A model generated the notes under the pieces. That model saw only the letters and a program-made list of their open reading frames with translations, did not search any database and had not been told where the DNA came from. The position numbers and the translations under genes were made by a program. Shown here piece by piece: positions 1 through 5,451 of a stretch of DNA of 8,539 nucleotides (the stretch's first letter is position 1; every line of letters starts with the position of its first letter). Origin of the DNA: Verrucomicrobiota bacterium (GTDB lineage Bacteria; Verrucomicrobiota; Kiritimatiellia; Kiritimatiellales; Tichowtungiaceae); the NCBI GenBank assembly GCA_030619095.1, contig JAUXCB010000050.1:1-8539 (forward strand), in the 5' to 3' direction.

Positions 1-139
1 TGTAGGACACGCTTCCCGTACACGGGAGCGTGTGTCTGTCAGTTCTCTTGAAGAGCACAAGCTCTCTGAATACAGAGACGCGAAGCGAGGCTTTCGGGAC
101 GAAAGCAACGACCAAAGGGAGTGGCAACCGTGTCCTACA
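1..139. repeat. Palindromic REP/BIME-like or MITE-like element inside the Fe-ADH frame
   Basis: TGTAGGACACG (1-11) and CGTGTCCTACA (129-139) form a perfect 11-bp inverted repeat. Between them lies a chain of hairpins. Stem 7-13/27-33 continues through 15-18/23-26 around the loop TACA, with T14 bulged. AGAGC (52-56) pairs with GCTCT (61-65), loop ACAA. CTCTG (64-68) pairs with CAGAG (73-77), loop AATA. GCTTTCG (90-96) pairs with CGAAAGC (100-106), loop GGA. Both ends, read inward, start with GTAG followed by GACACG. A GTAG foot beside an imperfect palindrome, in inverted pairs, is the known design of REP elements linked to RAYT transposases. The segment has no stop in the gene's frame. The left flank is cut off, so the true boundary and any target duplication are unseen. 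A small transposon derivative (MITE) is an alternative. Confidence 0.7.
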
Positions 140-379
140 ATGATTTCCCGCCTGGAGGAATTTGCCCGGATGACCGGCGGGGAAACCGCCGAAGAGGGTA
201 TTGAATGGCTGGCCGACCTCTGCCGCGACTTGCAGGTGCCGCCTCTTTCTACACTGGGCGTCACCGAAGCCGATTTCCCGGTCCTTGTTGAAAACTCAAA
301 GAACGCCAGCAGCATGAAAGGCAATCCGATTGAATTGACCGATGCCGAGCTGACAAAGATTCTCCGGGAGGCGCTCTAG
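2..379 (+). CDS. Iron-containing alcohol dehydrogenase, C-terminal part (5' end outside window)
   Basis: The frame is open from the left edge to a TAG at 377-379, so this is the tail of a longer gene. From about base 140 the protein reads like the C-terminal helical domain of the Fe-ADH (group III alcohol dehydrogenase) family: RLEEFARMTGG, a helix ending in LQVPPLSTLGV, EADFPVL, then NPIELTDAELTKILREAL. These match the family's 'IP..L..lGv.e.D.p.L' and 'NP..lt.e.l..Il..A' ends. Such enzymes are NAD(P)-dependent cytosolic oxidoreductases acting on alcohols or aldehydes; the metal-binding residues lie upstream and cannot be checked, so no substrate is assigned. Residues encoded by 1-139 (including RERVSVSSLEEHK and DESNDQREW) do not resemble the family and come from a palindromic insert. 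A GTG at 32 could be mistaken for the start. The ligase gene follows without a gap, suggesting cotranscription. Confidence 0.75.
   Translation, partial: VGHASRTRERVSVSSLEEHKLSEYRDAKRGFRDESNDQREWQPCPTMISRLEEFARMTGGETAEEGIEWLADLCRDLQVPPLSTLGVTEADFPVLVENSKNASSMKGNPIELTDAELTKILREAL
366..371 (+). promoter_or_regulatory. Ribosome binding site of lipoate ligase gene
   Basis: GGGAGG lies 8 nt before the ATG at 380 and within the last codons of the dehydrogenase gene. Together with the directly abutting TAG-ATG junction it supports this start and coupled translation. Confidence 0.6.
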
Positions 380-1249
380 ATGCTGATCGTTCAATCCCAG
401 AGCACCGATATTTACCGCAATCTGGCGGTGGAGGATTGGTTGCTCGATCATGCGCCGCAACTGCCGGTTCTGTTTTTGTGCGTGAATGAGCCGTGTGTAG
501 TGATCGGCAAGAATCAGAACCCGTGGCGCGAGTGCCGGCTCTCCTTAATGGAAGAGGAGGGCATTCTGCTGGCGCGGCGCACTTCCGGCGGCGGCGCGGT
601 TTATCACGATCCCGGCAATCTGAACGTCGGCGTGATTGTGCCGCGCACGCAGTACCGCGCGGAAAAACAGTACGAGCTGATTTTCCAAACCTTGGAAGCA
701 ACTGCGTTTCGGCATAAAAACCTGTCTAAGCTGGGCAAGAATTCTTTGGGAGTGGATGGAAAGAAGTTTTCCGGCCAGGCGTTCTGCTACCGAAAAGATC
801 GCGTGCTGCATCACGGAACCCTGCTGGTGAATGCAAATCTCGACCGCCTCGGGCGCTACCTCGGCCCCGAGCTCGACGGGATCGAAACGAACGCGGTTGC
901 TTCTATTCCCGCAAAAGTGATGAATCTTTCTGAGGTCGCGCCGGAACTCACCATCGGAAAACTATCTTCCGCGCTGATTGAAACCTTCGGGGAAATGTAT
1001 GGCCTCCGGCCCGGAGGGGCCTGCGCCCCGGAGGGGAGTGACCCCGGTGAAACAAGGTTTCACGGGACAGGGGGAATGATTCCGGAGGAAGAGATGGCCC
1101 CAATGGTTGAAAAGCTTTCTTCCAAGGCCTGGACGCTCGAACATACCCCGAAGTTTACCTTTCAATGTGCCGAAGTGGAGAAGGGCCGCATCACGAATAT
1201 GGAAGGCAATCCGTTGTTTGAAGAGTGGTTGAATCAGTTGTCTTTGTAG
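380..1249 (+). CDS. lplA: Lipoate--protein ligase A
   Basis: Activates lipoate with ATP to lipoyl-AMP and transfers it to a lysine of lipoyl domains (2-oxoacid dehydrogenase E2 subunits, glycine-cleavage H protein) in the cytosol. The 289-residue product has the family landmarks in order: KNQNPWRE (44-51), RRTSGGGAVYHDPGN (66-80, the RRxSGGGxVxHDxGN lipoyl-AMP loop), VDGKKFSGQA (125-134, containing the adenylate-binding lysine), HHGTLL (144-149), then TPKFTF (256-261) in a short accessory C-terminal domain. E. coli LplA is about 338 residues, so that domain is abbreviated here. Residues about 209-232, rich in Gly and Pro, are encoded by a hairpin-rich insert between the catalytic and accessory domains. 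The start directly follows the dehydrogenase stop. The 3' end overlaps the convergent acyltransferase gene by 16 bp. The motifs leave little doubt about the family; the biotinyl/octanoyl sister families are less likely given KKFSGQA and the C-terminal extension. Confidence 0.93.
   Translation: MLIVQSQSTDIYRNLAVEDWLLDHAPQLPVLFLCVNEPCVVIGKNQNPWRECRLSLMEEEGILLARRTSGGGAVYHDPGNLNVGVIVPRTQYRAEKQYELIFQTLEATAFRHKNLSKLGKNSLGVDGKKFSGQAFCYRKDRVLHHGTLLVNANLDRLGRYLGPELDGIETNAVASIPAKVMNLSEVAPELTIGKLSSALIETFGEMYGLRPGGACAPEGSDPGETRFHGTGGMIPEEEMAPMVEKLSSKAWTLEHTPKFTFQCAEVEKGRITNMEGNPLFEEWLNQLSL
1003..1088. repeat. Hairpin-chain insert inside lplA
   Basis: A G+C-rich run of adjacent, partly alternative stems. 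CCTCCG (1003-1008) pairs with CGGAGG (1012-1017). GGGGC (1016-1020) pairs with GCCCC (1025-1029), loop CTGC. GGGG (1033-1036) pairs with CCCC (1042-1045). GTGAAAC (1047-1053) pairs with GTTTCAC (1057-1063), loop AAG. CCCGGAGGGG occurs twice as a direct repeat (1010-1019 and 1027-1036), and CCGGAGG returns at 1082-1088. The first two GGAG units each sit beside a small hairpin, recalling GGAG-type REP elements. The segment is translated without a stop and falls between MYG and IPEEEM, in the linker between the two LplA domains. Exact borders are uncertain. It shares no obvious sequence with the element at 1-139. Confidence 0.6.
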
Positions 1250-1935
1250 ATTCGCTTCCGGTTCCAGGTGATATTTTCTTTAATCTGTTTCGCTGGATTC
1301 CCGCCTACGATGATTCCCTCTTGATCAAAAGGACGTGTGACGACGGATCCGCCCGCGACGACGGAATCCTCAGACAGCCGGACGCCTTTCAAGATCAGGC
1401 TATGGGCTCCGACCCAGACGCGGTCGCCGATGCAGACATCCTGTGCGTAGTTGATGCGTTCGTTCGTTTCGGCATCGAGGATGGAGTGGGAGTCGCCGGT
1501 GCGCACGTCGATGTCGTAGGCGAACATGCACTCGTTGCCGATTTCAACTTTTGAGCCGGGTTCGGTGACGGCGATATGTACCGCTTCAAAGGTGGAGTTT
1601 TTTCCGATACGCAGGCTTCCATCACGGTCTTCCATCCAGATTTCCGCGCCGTGATGAACGCGGACTCCGTTTTCGATGCGGATGCGGTGGTTGTGGCCAC
1701 GGATGAAAAACCGAACCTTTTTGAGCACACACCCTTCGCCGATTTCGATAGTGTTGTTGTCGCCGCGGATATCGAAAACAACCGAGACGAGCCGTGCGTT
1801 CTCATGCCGAATGGTGTTGTGGTTCCCCTGAATGTTTTTTTGAAATGGTTCGGGTATTTCTTTTCCGGTGAGTTTACGCAGGCGGGCGGCGAAAGCGGGA
1901 AGTTTTTGATCCAGTATTCGGATGAGGTTTTTCAT
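1234..1935 (-). CDS. Hexapeptide-repeat (left-handed beta-helix) O-acyltransferase
   Basis: A 233-residue protein of the LacA/WbbJ/CapG type, which moves acetyl or another acyl group from acyl-CoA to a sugar hydroxyl. Irregular hexapeptide turns run from about residue 55 to 140 (DNNTIEIGEGCV, NHRIRIENGVRV, GSLRIGKNSTF). They are followed by DVRTGDSHSILD (143-154), whose H150 is the likely catalytic base, RINYAQDVCIGDRVWVGA (160-177), ILKGVRLSEDSVVAGGSVVT (181-200) and the closing GGNPAKQI (211-218). This order is typical of acetyltransferases for capsule, O-antigen and exopolysaccharide. The acceptor is unknown. The start at 1935 is chosen because its ATG overlaps the methyltransferase stop (ATGA) and an AGGA lies 11 nt upstream. 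A longer frame from 1980 would only add residues read from within the methyltransferase gene. It is the last gene of the minus-strand unit. Confidence 0.88.
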   Translation of the reverse strand: MKNLIRILDQKLPAFAARLRKLTGKEIPEPFQKNIQGNHNTIRHENARLVSVVFDIRGDNNTIEIGEGCVLKKVRFFIRGHNHRIRIENGVRVHHGAEIWMEDRDGSLRIGKNSTFEAVHIAVTEPGSKVEIGNECMFAYDIDVRTGDSHSILDAETNERINYAQDVCIGDRVWVGAHSLILKGVRLSEDSVVAGGSVVTRPFDQEGIIVGGNPAKQIKENITWNRKRIYKDN

Positions 1936-2756
1936 TCCGGTTTTTGTCCTGTGGTGACGAAGATGCCGACCGCACCCCATGCGTTGGGAGACTTGCTGGC
2001 TTTTTTGATTTTACGAAGTGCTGGCAGCGCGAGCAACTTTTGGAGCTTCGTGGTCAATTCGACGCGGAAGAGAACCGCCACACCGAGGAAGTAGCGGATG
2101 CCGATCTCTTCGGAGGTGAGCGGCCAGATGCGGGTCGAGACGTTTTGGAGCCCCGCGTGACTCAGTAGGCCGTAGAGTTGGCTGCCAATCAGCCGGTTGC
2201 CGCCTTTGCGTTTTTGTCCGGCTCCGGTTTGACGGATGAATTGGACAAAGGCATCACTTTCCGGGGAAAAACTTGTCCAGTTGTCGTCAATGTCGAGTAC
2301 GCAGAGGGTGCCGCCCGGCTTGAGAACTTGACGAATGTTTTCAAGTGCGAGCTCCGGGTTTTCCAAATGCTGGAAAACAAAGCGGGCGTAGACAAAGTCG
2401 AAGCTGTTTTCTGGCAGTGTGAGTTCGTAGATGTTGCCGATTGAGAAGGTAATATTTTCCACGCCTTCGGATGCCTTGGCCTGATGGGCGACCGCAATCA
2501 GCTCTTCGTTGAGATCCACGCCGGTTACCTGCCCGGTTTCCCCCACAACCTTTGCCAGTTCGCAGGCGGTAAAGCCGGGGCCGCAGGCGATGTCGAGCAC
2601 GTGCATTCCGGGGGTGAGCCCGGCGGATTCCCAGACATTTTTTTCTGTGTCGAGAGCCAGGGTCGCCTGCAATTTGAGCCGGTCGAGTTCCTCGGCATTC
2701 TTTTCGAACTGACCAAATTTATAGGAGCCGGCATCGGCGAGCGGGTCGGGTTTCAT
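1932..2756 (-). CDS. Class I SAM-dependent methyltransferase
   Basis: The 274-residue cytosolic protein has a complete Rossmann-type SAM-binding core: motif I VLDIACGPGFTACELAK (53-69), the acidic end of strand 2 at GVDLNEE (79-85, D81 binding the ribose), IGNIYELTLPENSFDFVYAR (106-125), FQHLENP (128-134) and LKPGGTL (145-151). This pattern is that of the broad UbiE/methyltransferase-11/25 group. The C-terminal third (from about residue 160) is variable and does not reveal the substrate. The ATG at 2756 has AAGGA 7 nt upstream. An earlier in-frame ATG at 2783 lies inside the ankyrin gene and lacks a ribosome site. It follows the ankyrin gene by 16 nt and is coupled to the acyltransferase by ATGA, so a shared pathway with that enzyme, perhaps glycan or small-molecule decoration, is plausible but inferred. 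Confidence 0.88.
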   Translation of the reverse strand: MKPDPLADAGSYKFGQFEKNAEELDRLKLQATLALDTEKNVWESAGLTPGMHVLDIACGPGFTACELAKVVGETGQVTGVDLNEELIAVAHQAKASEGVENITFSIGNIYELTLPENSFDFVYARFVFQHLENPELALENIRQVLKPGGTLCVLDIDDNWTSFSPESDAFVQFIRQTGAGQKRKGGNRLIGSQLYGLLSHAGLQNVSTRIWPLTSEEIGIRYFLGVAVLFRVELTTKLQKLLALPALRKIKKASKSPNAWGAVGIFVTTGQKPE

Positions 2757-2763
2757 TGAGGAG

Positions 2764-2768
2764 TCCTT
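2764..2768 (-). promoter_or_regulatory. Ribosome binding site of methyltransferase gene
   Basis: AAGGA on the minus strand, 7 nt before the ATG at 2756. It fixes the start to this codon rather than the earlier ATG at 2783. Confidence 0.65.
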
Positions 2769-2772
2769 CGGA

Positions 2773-3348
2773 TTAGTTCGCATCAATAAGAGTTTGAAGA
2801 TGATCTGCCAGCGCGGTGAAGCCTCGGTTGCGTGCAAAGCTGGCTGCGGTATCCCCGTCGACATCTTTCATTGAGGGGTCGGCTCCGGCTTTGAGCAGGA
2901 TGTCGACAATCGGAGAGAGCCCTTCGGTTGCGGCGTACATCAGGGCGGTAAAGTTTTCGTTGTGATCTGTCGCGTTGACGTTGGCCCCGTTGTCGAGGAG
3001 AAGTTGGACGGCCGCGGGGAAGGGGCCGCAGGCGGCCATCAGCGGGGTCACTCCATTGTTGACCCGCAGATTGACATCGGCCCCGGCAGTAATCAGAGTT
3101 TTCATCGTGTTGACATGGCCATTAAACGAGGCCGCCATTAGCGCGGAGTTGCCAAATTTATTTTTTTGGTCGACCGGCATGCCGTTTTTGAGGGCTGCGG
3201 AAATCACCGGGGCCTTCCCGTCCAGGGCGGCTTCAACGAACGTTTCGACGGCTTCAGCTGTCGGTGGGGGAAGAGGCTCCGGTGCGGGCTTGCACCCGGA
3301 AAGCAGCGTGGAGAAAGCGAGAAGAACAAGGGCGATTGTTTTATGCAT
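2773..3348 (-). CDS. Ankyrin-repeat lipoprotein
   Basis: A 191-residue protein with a lipoprotein signal peptide: MHKTIALVLLAFSTLLSGC, where K3 gives the positive N-terminus, a hydrophobic run follows, and the lipobox LSGC places the lipidated cysteine at residue 19. A Pro-rich linker (PAPEPLPPP) leads into about four or five ankyrin repeats from residue 33 to the end, visible in the recurring pattern ALMAASFNGH..TLITAGADVN, TPLMAACGPF..LLLDNGANVN, TALMYAATEG..ILLKAGADPS and a degenerate last copy. Ankyrin repeats are protein-binding scaffolds, so it probably binds a partner at the membrane on the periplasmic side; nothing shows which. The start at 3348 has AAGGAG 5 nt upstream; an in-frame ATG at 3369 has none and overlaps the U32 gene. 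It lies 13 nt after that gene and is clearly in its transcript. Confidence 0.9.
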   Translation of the reverse strand: MHKTIALVLLAFSTLLSGCKPAPEPLPPPTAEAVETFVEAALDGKAPVISAALKNGMPVDQKNKFGNSALMAASFNGHVNTMKTLITAGADVNLRVNNGVTPLMAACGPFPAAVQLLLDNGANVNATDHNENFTALMYAATEGLSPIVDILLKAGADPSMKDVDGDTAASFARNRGFTALADHLQTLIDAN

Positions 3349-3353
3349 GCGAA

Positions 3354-3359
3354 CTCCTT
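3354..3359 (-). promoter_or_regulatory. Ribosome binding site of ankyrin lipoprotein gene
   Basis: AAGGAG on the minus strand, 5 nt before the ATG at 3348 and just after the TAA of the U32 gene. It selects the short start, which leaves a clean signal peptide. Confidence 0.7.
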
Positions 3360-3361
3360 TT

Positions 3362-4624
3362 TTATTCATGGCGGGATGTTAGCCGAAACACTTTATCCTG
3401 TCGACGGGCTTTGGCGGGCAGGGCGAGGGTGACCAGATCGCCGGGGGTTGCCGCATCGACCGGTTTGCCGGCGACATGCAGGTTTTCCGCCGTGAAGCGC
3501 ACGGCGCCGGTGGTCGGTCCTTCGACCAGCAACGAGTCACCCGGGGAGAGGGTGTGTTTGATCAGCGTAAACTCAGCGACGCCGAGGTTGTTGAAAAAAT
3601 TGGAGACTACGCCGACTTCATCCCGCGCTTCGGTTGCCTGGGAGTGCGAACGACCGGCCCATTCGCCGAGCGGTTTCCCGCAGTAGTATCCGCCGTGCCA
3701 GAAGCCGCGGTTAAACACCTTGCTCAGATCGGCAATCCATTCGTCGCACCGGTTGGGGTCGTAGGTTCCGGCGGCCAGCGCATCGAGTGCCTCGCGGTAG
3801 ACGCGGGTGGTCATCGCCACATAGTCGGCTGTGCGGGCGCGTCCCTCGATTTTCAGAACCGAAATTCCGGCGTTGGCGATTTGGTCGAGGTATTGAACGG
3901 TGCAGAGGTCTTTCGGCGACATTACGTATTTATTATCAATCACCAGTTCGTCGCCGGTTTCCTCGTCGGTGACGCGATAGGCGCGGCGGCAGGTCTGGAA
4001 GCAGGCCCCTCGGTTGGCAGAGGTGTTGTATTGCGCGAGGCTCATGTAGCACTTGCCGCTGACGGCGACGCAGAGCGCGCCGTGGCCAAACAGTTCGAGG
4101 CGAACGAGTTCGCCGGACGGTCCGCGCAAATCATGCTCCTGCACTTTTTTCCAAAGGGTGGAAATCTGATCGAGGGTCAGTTCACGGGCGAGGACGACGG
4201 TGTCGGCGGTGCGGGCAAAAAAAGTTAGCGCTTGAAAGTTAGCGACATTGGCTTGGACGGAGATGTGCACTTCGAGGCCGATGGAGCGGGCATACTCGAT
4301 GGTCGCGATGTCGGTGGCAATGACGGCGGAGACTCCTGCGGCTTTTGCGGCATCGCATAGCGAGCGCATCTCTTCCATTTCGTTGTCATAGACAATCGTA
4401 TTGAGCGCGAGGTAACTCTTGATGCCTGCCTCGTGGCAGCGCATGGCGATTTTGGGCAGGTCGTCCGCAGAGAAGTCGGCGGAGCGCGCGCGCATATTGA
4501 GTTTGCCGACGCCGAAATAAACGGAGTCTGCGCCGCCGGTGATCGCTGCGGTCAGTGCCGCCTGCGACCCCGCCGGAGCCATGAGCTCAATGGGAGATGG
4601 GTTTTTCATGTCAGTTTTTTTCAT
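3362..4624 (-). CDS. U32 family protein, TrhP (YegQ)-like, probable tRNA U34 hydroxylation factor
   Basis: A 420-residue member of the U32 ('collagenase') family. Many members, including E. coli TrhP/YegQ, act in prephenate-dependent 5-hydroxyuridine formation at tRNA position 34 rather than as proteases. The N-terminal barrel begins with IELMAPAGS (12-20) and GGADSVYFG (30-38). SVQANVANFQ (122-131) and LARELTLDQI (145-154) follow. The family signature ELFGHGALCVAVSGKCYMS is at 177-195. Four cysteines, C185, C192, C208 and C212 (the last two in GACFQTCRRAY), match the family's iron-sulfur set. SPKDLC (236-241) and LKIEGRARTADYV (257-269) correspond to conserved TrhP segments. The C-terminus (about 335-420) fits the small beta domain of the YegQ-type U32 proteins, and overall length is close to YegQ (453). 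The start is uncertain: ATG at 4624, 4609 or 4648 is possible, none with a good ribosome site. It heads the four-gene minus unit. Confidence 0.88.
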   Translation of the reverse strand: MKKTDMKNPSPIELMAPAGSQAALTAAITGGADSVYFGVGKLNMRARSADFSADDLPKIAMRCHEAGIKSYLALNTIVYDNEMEEMRSLCDAAKAAGVSAVIATDIATIEYARSIGLEVHISVQANVANFQALTFFARTADTVVLARELTLDQISTLWKKVQEHDLRGPSGELVRLELFGHGALCVAVSGKCYMSLAQYNTSANRGACFQTCRRAYRVTDEETGDELVIDNKYVMSPKDLCTVQYLDQIANAGISVLKIEGRARTADYVAMTTRVYREALDALAAGTYDPNRCDEWIADLSKVFNRGFWHGGYYCGKPLGEWAGRSHSQATEARDEVGVVSNFFNNLGVAEFTLIKHTLSPGDSLLVEGPTTGAVRFTAENLHVAGKPVDAATPGDLVTLALPAKARRQDKVFRLTSRHE

Positions 4625-4677
4625 GGATTTGAAAAAGATCTTCCGCATGTTCCAATGTTTGGATAGATTCCACAACT

Positions 4678-5430
4678 ATGAATGCCAAAACAAAACCTGA
4701 GTGGACGCCTGAGCTGGATAAAGAGAATTCAAAGGCGGTCTGGGCGCACATGATTCCTTTTCTTGTCTGGCTGGTGATGATGAGCCTGCTGGGCGACCCG
4801 TCCGGTATGCGATATCTCTGGCAGACGGTTGGGGGGCTGGTTCTGTTATTCTCGTTCCGTCCCTGGCGGTGGTATTCCAAGCCGAAGCTTAGCAGCCTGC
4901 CCCTCGCCATCGCTGTCGGCGTGTTGGTCTTTGTGTTCTGGGTGGGCCTCGAATCCGAATACATCCGGAGTGCCTGCCCGGGAACCACCGCATTTTATGA
5001 AAAATATTTTGTCGATTTGATCCATTTTGGAAACCTGCGCGATCCGCTGGAACTGGGTGAAAACGGGTTGCATCACTACGACCCGCGTACCACGGGCTGG
5101 CCGCTGTTCTGGGTGCATATGGTGGGTACCACGATCGTCATTGGTGCCATCGAGGAGTTTATGTTCCGGGGCTTTATGTATCGATGGATGCAGGGCAGCC
5201 CCTTCTTCAAAAAAGAGATTGGGGTGATGGATGTTAGAATGTGCATTCTTATTTCCGTTCTGTTTGCCGTGGAGCATAACGAGTGGCTGATGGGCTTCCT
5301 TTGCGGATTGCTTTACACGTGGCTCATGGTGAGAACCCGTGACATCTGGGCGCCGATTTGGGCGCACGCGCTCACCAATGGCTTGCTCGGCTGGTATGCT
5401 GTCCAGACCGGTGCCTACCACTTTTGGTGA
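4678..5430 (+). CDS. CPBP (CAAX protease/bacteriocin-processing) family membrane protein, PEP-CTERM-associated type
   Basis: A 250-residue integral membrane protein. Hydrophobic segments lie near residues 22-38, 46-60, 73-91, 142-158, 186-200, 203-218 and 224-242. All three CPBP/Abi active-site motifs are intact: EEFMFR (E159, E160, R164), FAVEH (F196, H200) and HALTN (H230, N234), so it is probably an active glutamate-type intramembrane endopeptidase. The N-terminal half (IPFLVWLVMMSLLG, a predicted RPWRWY loop, then GVLVFVFWVGLES) resembles the 'CAAX prenyl protease-related' subfamily often found in genomes with exosortase/PEP-CTERM sorting. That link is from memory of the family and not proven here. 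No exosortase or PEP-CTERM substrate lies in the window. The ATG at 4678 lacks a strong ribosome site, but family length fits. It is divergent from the U32 gene across about 53 bp, and convergent with the debranching enzyme gene with 21 bp between. Confidence 0.85.
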   Translation: MNAKTKPEWTPELDKENSKAVWAHMIPFLVWLVMMSLLGDPSGMRYLWQTVGGLVLLFSFRPWRWYSKPKLSSLPLAIAVGVLVFVFWVGLESEYIRSACPGTTAFYEKYFVDLIHFGNLRDPLELGENGLHHYDPRTTGWPLFWVHMVGTTIVIGAIEEFMFRGFMYRWMQGSPFFKKEIGVMDVRMCILISVLFAVEHNEWLMGFLCGLLYTWLMVRTRDIWAPIWAHALTNGLLGWYAVQTGAYHFW

Positions 5431-5451
5431 GCCGCCCGTGCACCTCAGCGG

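Noticed and set aside
1..139. CRISPR array or tRNA-like structure
   Set aside because: There are no regularly spaced direct repeats, and the stems do not fit a cloverleaf with the conserved T-arm.
32..379. A stand-alone 115-residue gene starting at GTG 32
   Set aside because: The frame continues to the left edge, the GTG lies within the palindromic element, and the rest of the protein is only the end of a dehydrogenase.
1576..2094. 172-residue plus-strand open frame opposite the acyltransferase and methyltransferase genes
   Set aside because: It spans the junction of two well-supported minus-strand genes and has no recognisable motif or ribosome site.
2754..2864. N-terminal extension of the methyltransferase beginning at 2864
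   Set aside because: It would overlap the ankyrin gene by about 90 bp. The ATG at 2756 has a good ribosome site and family-like length.
3476..4228. 250-residue plus-strand open frame opposite the U32 gene
   Set aside because: It lies wholly antisense to a gene with clear family motifs, and its residues (Gly/Val/Arg-rich, low pattern) show no domain. It is a shadow of G+C-rich codon use.
5431..5451. Terminator between the CAAX-like and debranching genes
   Set aside because: Only a 4-bp CCGC/GCGG pairing with no T tract.
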